6,746 nucleotides of DNA from Acetobacteraceae bacterium (GTDB lineage Bacteria; Pseudomonadota; Alphaproteobacteria; Acetobacterales; Acetobacteraceae). The position numbers and the translations under genes are program-made. Below, in pieces: positions 5,697 through 6,746 of this stretch. Location: the NCBI GenBank assembly GCA_020853405.1, contig JADYYZ010000121.1:1-6746 (forward strand), given 5' to 3'. The notes beneath the pieces are model-generated. The model was not told where the DNA came from and did not search any database. It was given only the letters and a program-made list of their open reading frames with translations. Every line of letters starts with the position of its first letter. Position 1 is the stretch's first letter.

Positions 5697-6637
5697 GCCG
5701 CCGGAACATTCTGGGCGCCCGCACCCTGGGCGTGGGCCGCGCCTTCCTTCGAGGCGCCGGCCTTGCCGCCGCCTGCCTTTTCGGCGCGCTGCTGGCCGCC
5801 CCCGCCTCGGCCCAGCCGACCGCCTGGCCGGAAGCACTGCGCGGCACCTGGGCGCTCGGCGAATGCAGCGCGCCGGCGGTGCTGCTGCAGGTCAATGCGC
5901 GCGGCATCGCCCGCCTGCCCGAGACCGGCGAGCAGCGTTATACGCGGCTGCTGCGCTTCGCCCAGGCCGGCGACTGGGTGGTGGGCATCGGCGAGGGCGA
6001 GCACGCGCCGCGGCTGATGCTGCGCGGGCGCGACGGCGGCCTCGACCTCGCCGAACCGCCTGCCAAGCTGCTGGATTCGGAACTGCCCGGCGCCGGCACG
6101 CCGGTCGCCTCGTTCCGCCGCTGCACGACGCTCGGCGGCGCCCTGGCCAGCCTGCATGGCGAAGGGATCGCGCTGGCCGCCGCGCTCGACGGGCTGGAGG
6201 CCGCCTGCGACGGCGAGCTCGGCAACAGCGACGGCTGCACCGCCGCGCTGATGGGGTTCGCCGATGTCGGCAAGGACGGCAAGCTCGGCACCGCGGAACT
6301 GGCCCGGCTGGTGCGGGCGGTGACCTGGCTGGTGCTGACCGGCGAAGGCGTGCCGCTGGAAGTGCTGGCGGCCGGCGTCGGGGCGAGCGGCGGCGTCGGC
6401 GTCGCCGTCGCCTGGCTGCTGGTCGCGAACTACGACTATGACGGCGACGGCAGGCTGTCGCCGGCGGAGATGGCGCAGGACCGCGGCCCCTGGTCGGGCG
6501 GCACCCCGCCCGCGACGCCGTCGCGCCCGACGGCGCGGCTGCTGCCGGGCCTGGGCGGGCTTTCCGGTGCGGAAGGGCCGCTGCACGACCTGATCCAGGG
6601 ACTCGGCCCCCTGCTGCAAGGGCTTGGCCGGCAATAG
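5693..6637 (+). CDS. Exported protein with two EF-hand calcium-binding loops (314 aa)
   Basis: Extracytoplasmic, probably calcium-binding protein of unknown role. Residues 1-40 are a long signal peptide (SRRNIL near the start resembles a Tat motif; cut after ASA). Residues 45-145 form a small domain with GTW (51-53), C58 and a closing RRC (142-144) that looks beta-rich; I cannot name its family. EF loop 1 is DVGKDGKLGTAE (191-202), with Gly at the third position where an acidic or polar ligand is usual. EF loop 2 is DYDGDGRLSPAE (248-259), a textbook loop with ligands D248, D250, D252 and E259. The loops are 57 residues apart, wider than a standard EF-hand pair, and a Gly/Ala/Val-rich hydrophobic stretch (224-245) lies between them. 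C172 and C182 may be a disulfide. The tail (283-312) is rich in Leu and Gly. The ATGA overlap with the upstream gene points to coupled translation and a shared pathway. Confidence 0.9.
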   Translation: MSRRNILGARTLGVGRAFLRGAGLAAACLFGALLAAPASAQPTAWPEALRGTWALGECSAPAVLLQVNARGIARLPETGEQRYTRLLRFAQAGDWVVGIGEGEHAPRLMLRGRDGGLDLAEPPAKLLDSELPGAGTPVASFRRCTTLGGALASLHGEGIALAAALDGLEAACDGELGNSDGCTAALMGFADVGKDGKLGTAELARLVRAVTWLVLTGEGVPLEVLAAGVGASGGVGVAVAWLLVANYDYDGDGRLSPAEMAQDRGPWSGGTPPATPSRPTARLLPGLGGLSGAEGPLHDLIQGLGPLLQGLGRQ

Positions 6638-6746
6638 CACCCAGGGCGGCGCCAGCAGAGAAACGCCGCAGATCACGAATTGTTCCGGCTGATCGCACAA
6701 AACTGACGCTTTTGCTGCCGCGACCCCCGTCGGCACGCTTCCTCCC
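6638..6746. other. 3' non-coding tail of the window
   Basis: No gene is supported in these 109 bp. GCGGCG (6646-6651) and CGCCGC (6664-6669) could form a 6-bp stem with a 12-nt loop shortly after the EF-hand stop codon, but no T-run follows, so it is at best a weak terminator. TTGTTC at 6680-6685 looks like a -35 but has no matching -10. Confidence 0.4.

Noticed and set aside
6680..6708. Possible promoter (TTGTTC) for a gene to the right of the window
   Set aside because: No acceptable -10 at 16-18 bp spacing, and no start of a downstream gene is visible to support it.
4835..6736. Minus-strand open frame of 633 codons opposite the three-domain and EF-hand genes
   Set aside because: The plus strand has signal peptides, conserved repeats, EF-hand loops and good ribosome binding sites. 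The minus frame is low-complexity Arg/Ala/Pro/Gly and is a GC-driven shadow.
1..6746. CRISPR array, tRNA, rRNA, insertion sequence or prophage features
   Set aside because: I found no regularly spaced repeats, tRNA-like folds, transposase motifs or attachment-site duplications when reading both strands.

Overview
The window is very GC-rich (roughly 70% by eye) and is protein-coding almost throughout. The large 180-kDa-class NAD-glutamate dehydrogenase, strong GC-type third codon positions, Shine-Dalgarno-led starts and several exported proteins all suggest a Gram-negative, high-GC proteobacterium. My best guess is an alphaproteobacterium of the Rhodospirillales/Acetobacterales type. The order is an inference from the character of the proteins, not from a search.

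Layout. Positions 1-3141, minus strand, carry the N-terminal 1047 codons of the NAD-glutamate dehydrogenase; its C-terminal third lies beyond the left edge. A 204-bp divergent intergenic region (3142-3345) contains a perfect 12-bp palindrome. Four plus-strand genes follow. The first is a small exported OmpA-like domain protein (3346-3798). The second is an exported 200-residue protein with two copies of an unrecognised domain of about 80 residues (3974-4576). The third is a 342-residue paralogue with three copies of that domain (4668-5696). The fourth is an exported protein with two EF-hand calcium loops (5693-6637), whose start overlaps the stop of the third gene. The last 109 bp hold no gene I can support.

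How the genes fit together. The dehydrogenase is a cytosolic enzyme of glutamate catabolism and appears unrelated in function to its divergent neighbours. All four plus-strand products have an N-terminal signal peptide, so they act in or beyond the periplasm. The second to fourth genes look like one operon: gaps of 91 bp and then a 4-bp ATGA overlap, with a possible sigma70-like promoter before the second gene. The shared domain has an invariant pair of cysteines 22 residues apart in all five copies, and a W-G-x-D-x-L-G motif in four of five. This looks like a disulfide-stabilised extracytoplasmic repeat domain. Together with the co-translated EF-hand protein, it is the most interesting candidate for an undescribed cell-envelope system here. 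Its function cannot be read from the sequence.

The 175-bp gap before the second gene also holds an 11-bp perfect inverted repeat whose arms are 71 bp apart, the right arm overlapping the candidate -10 box.
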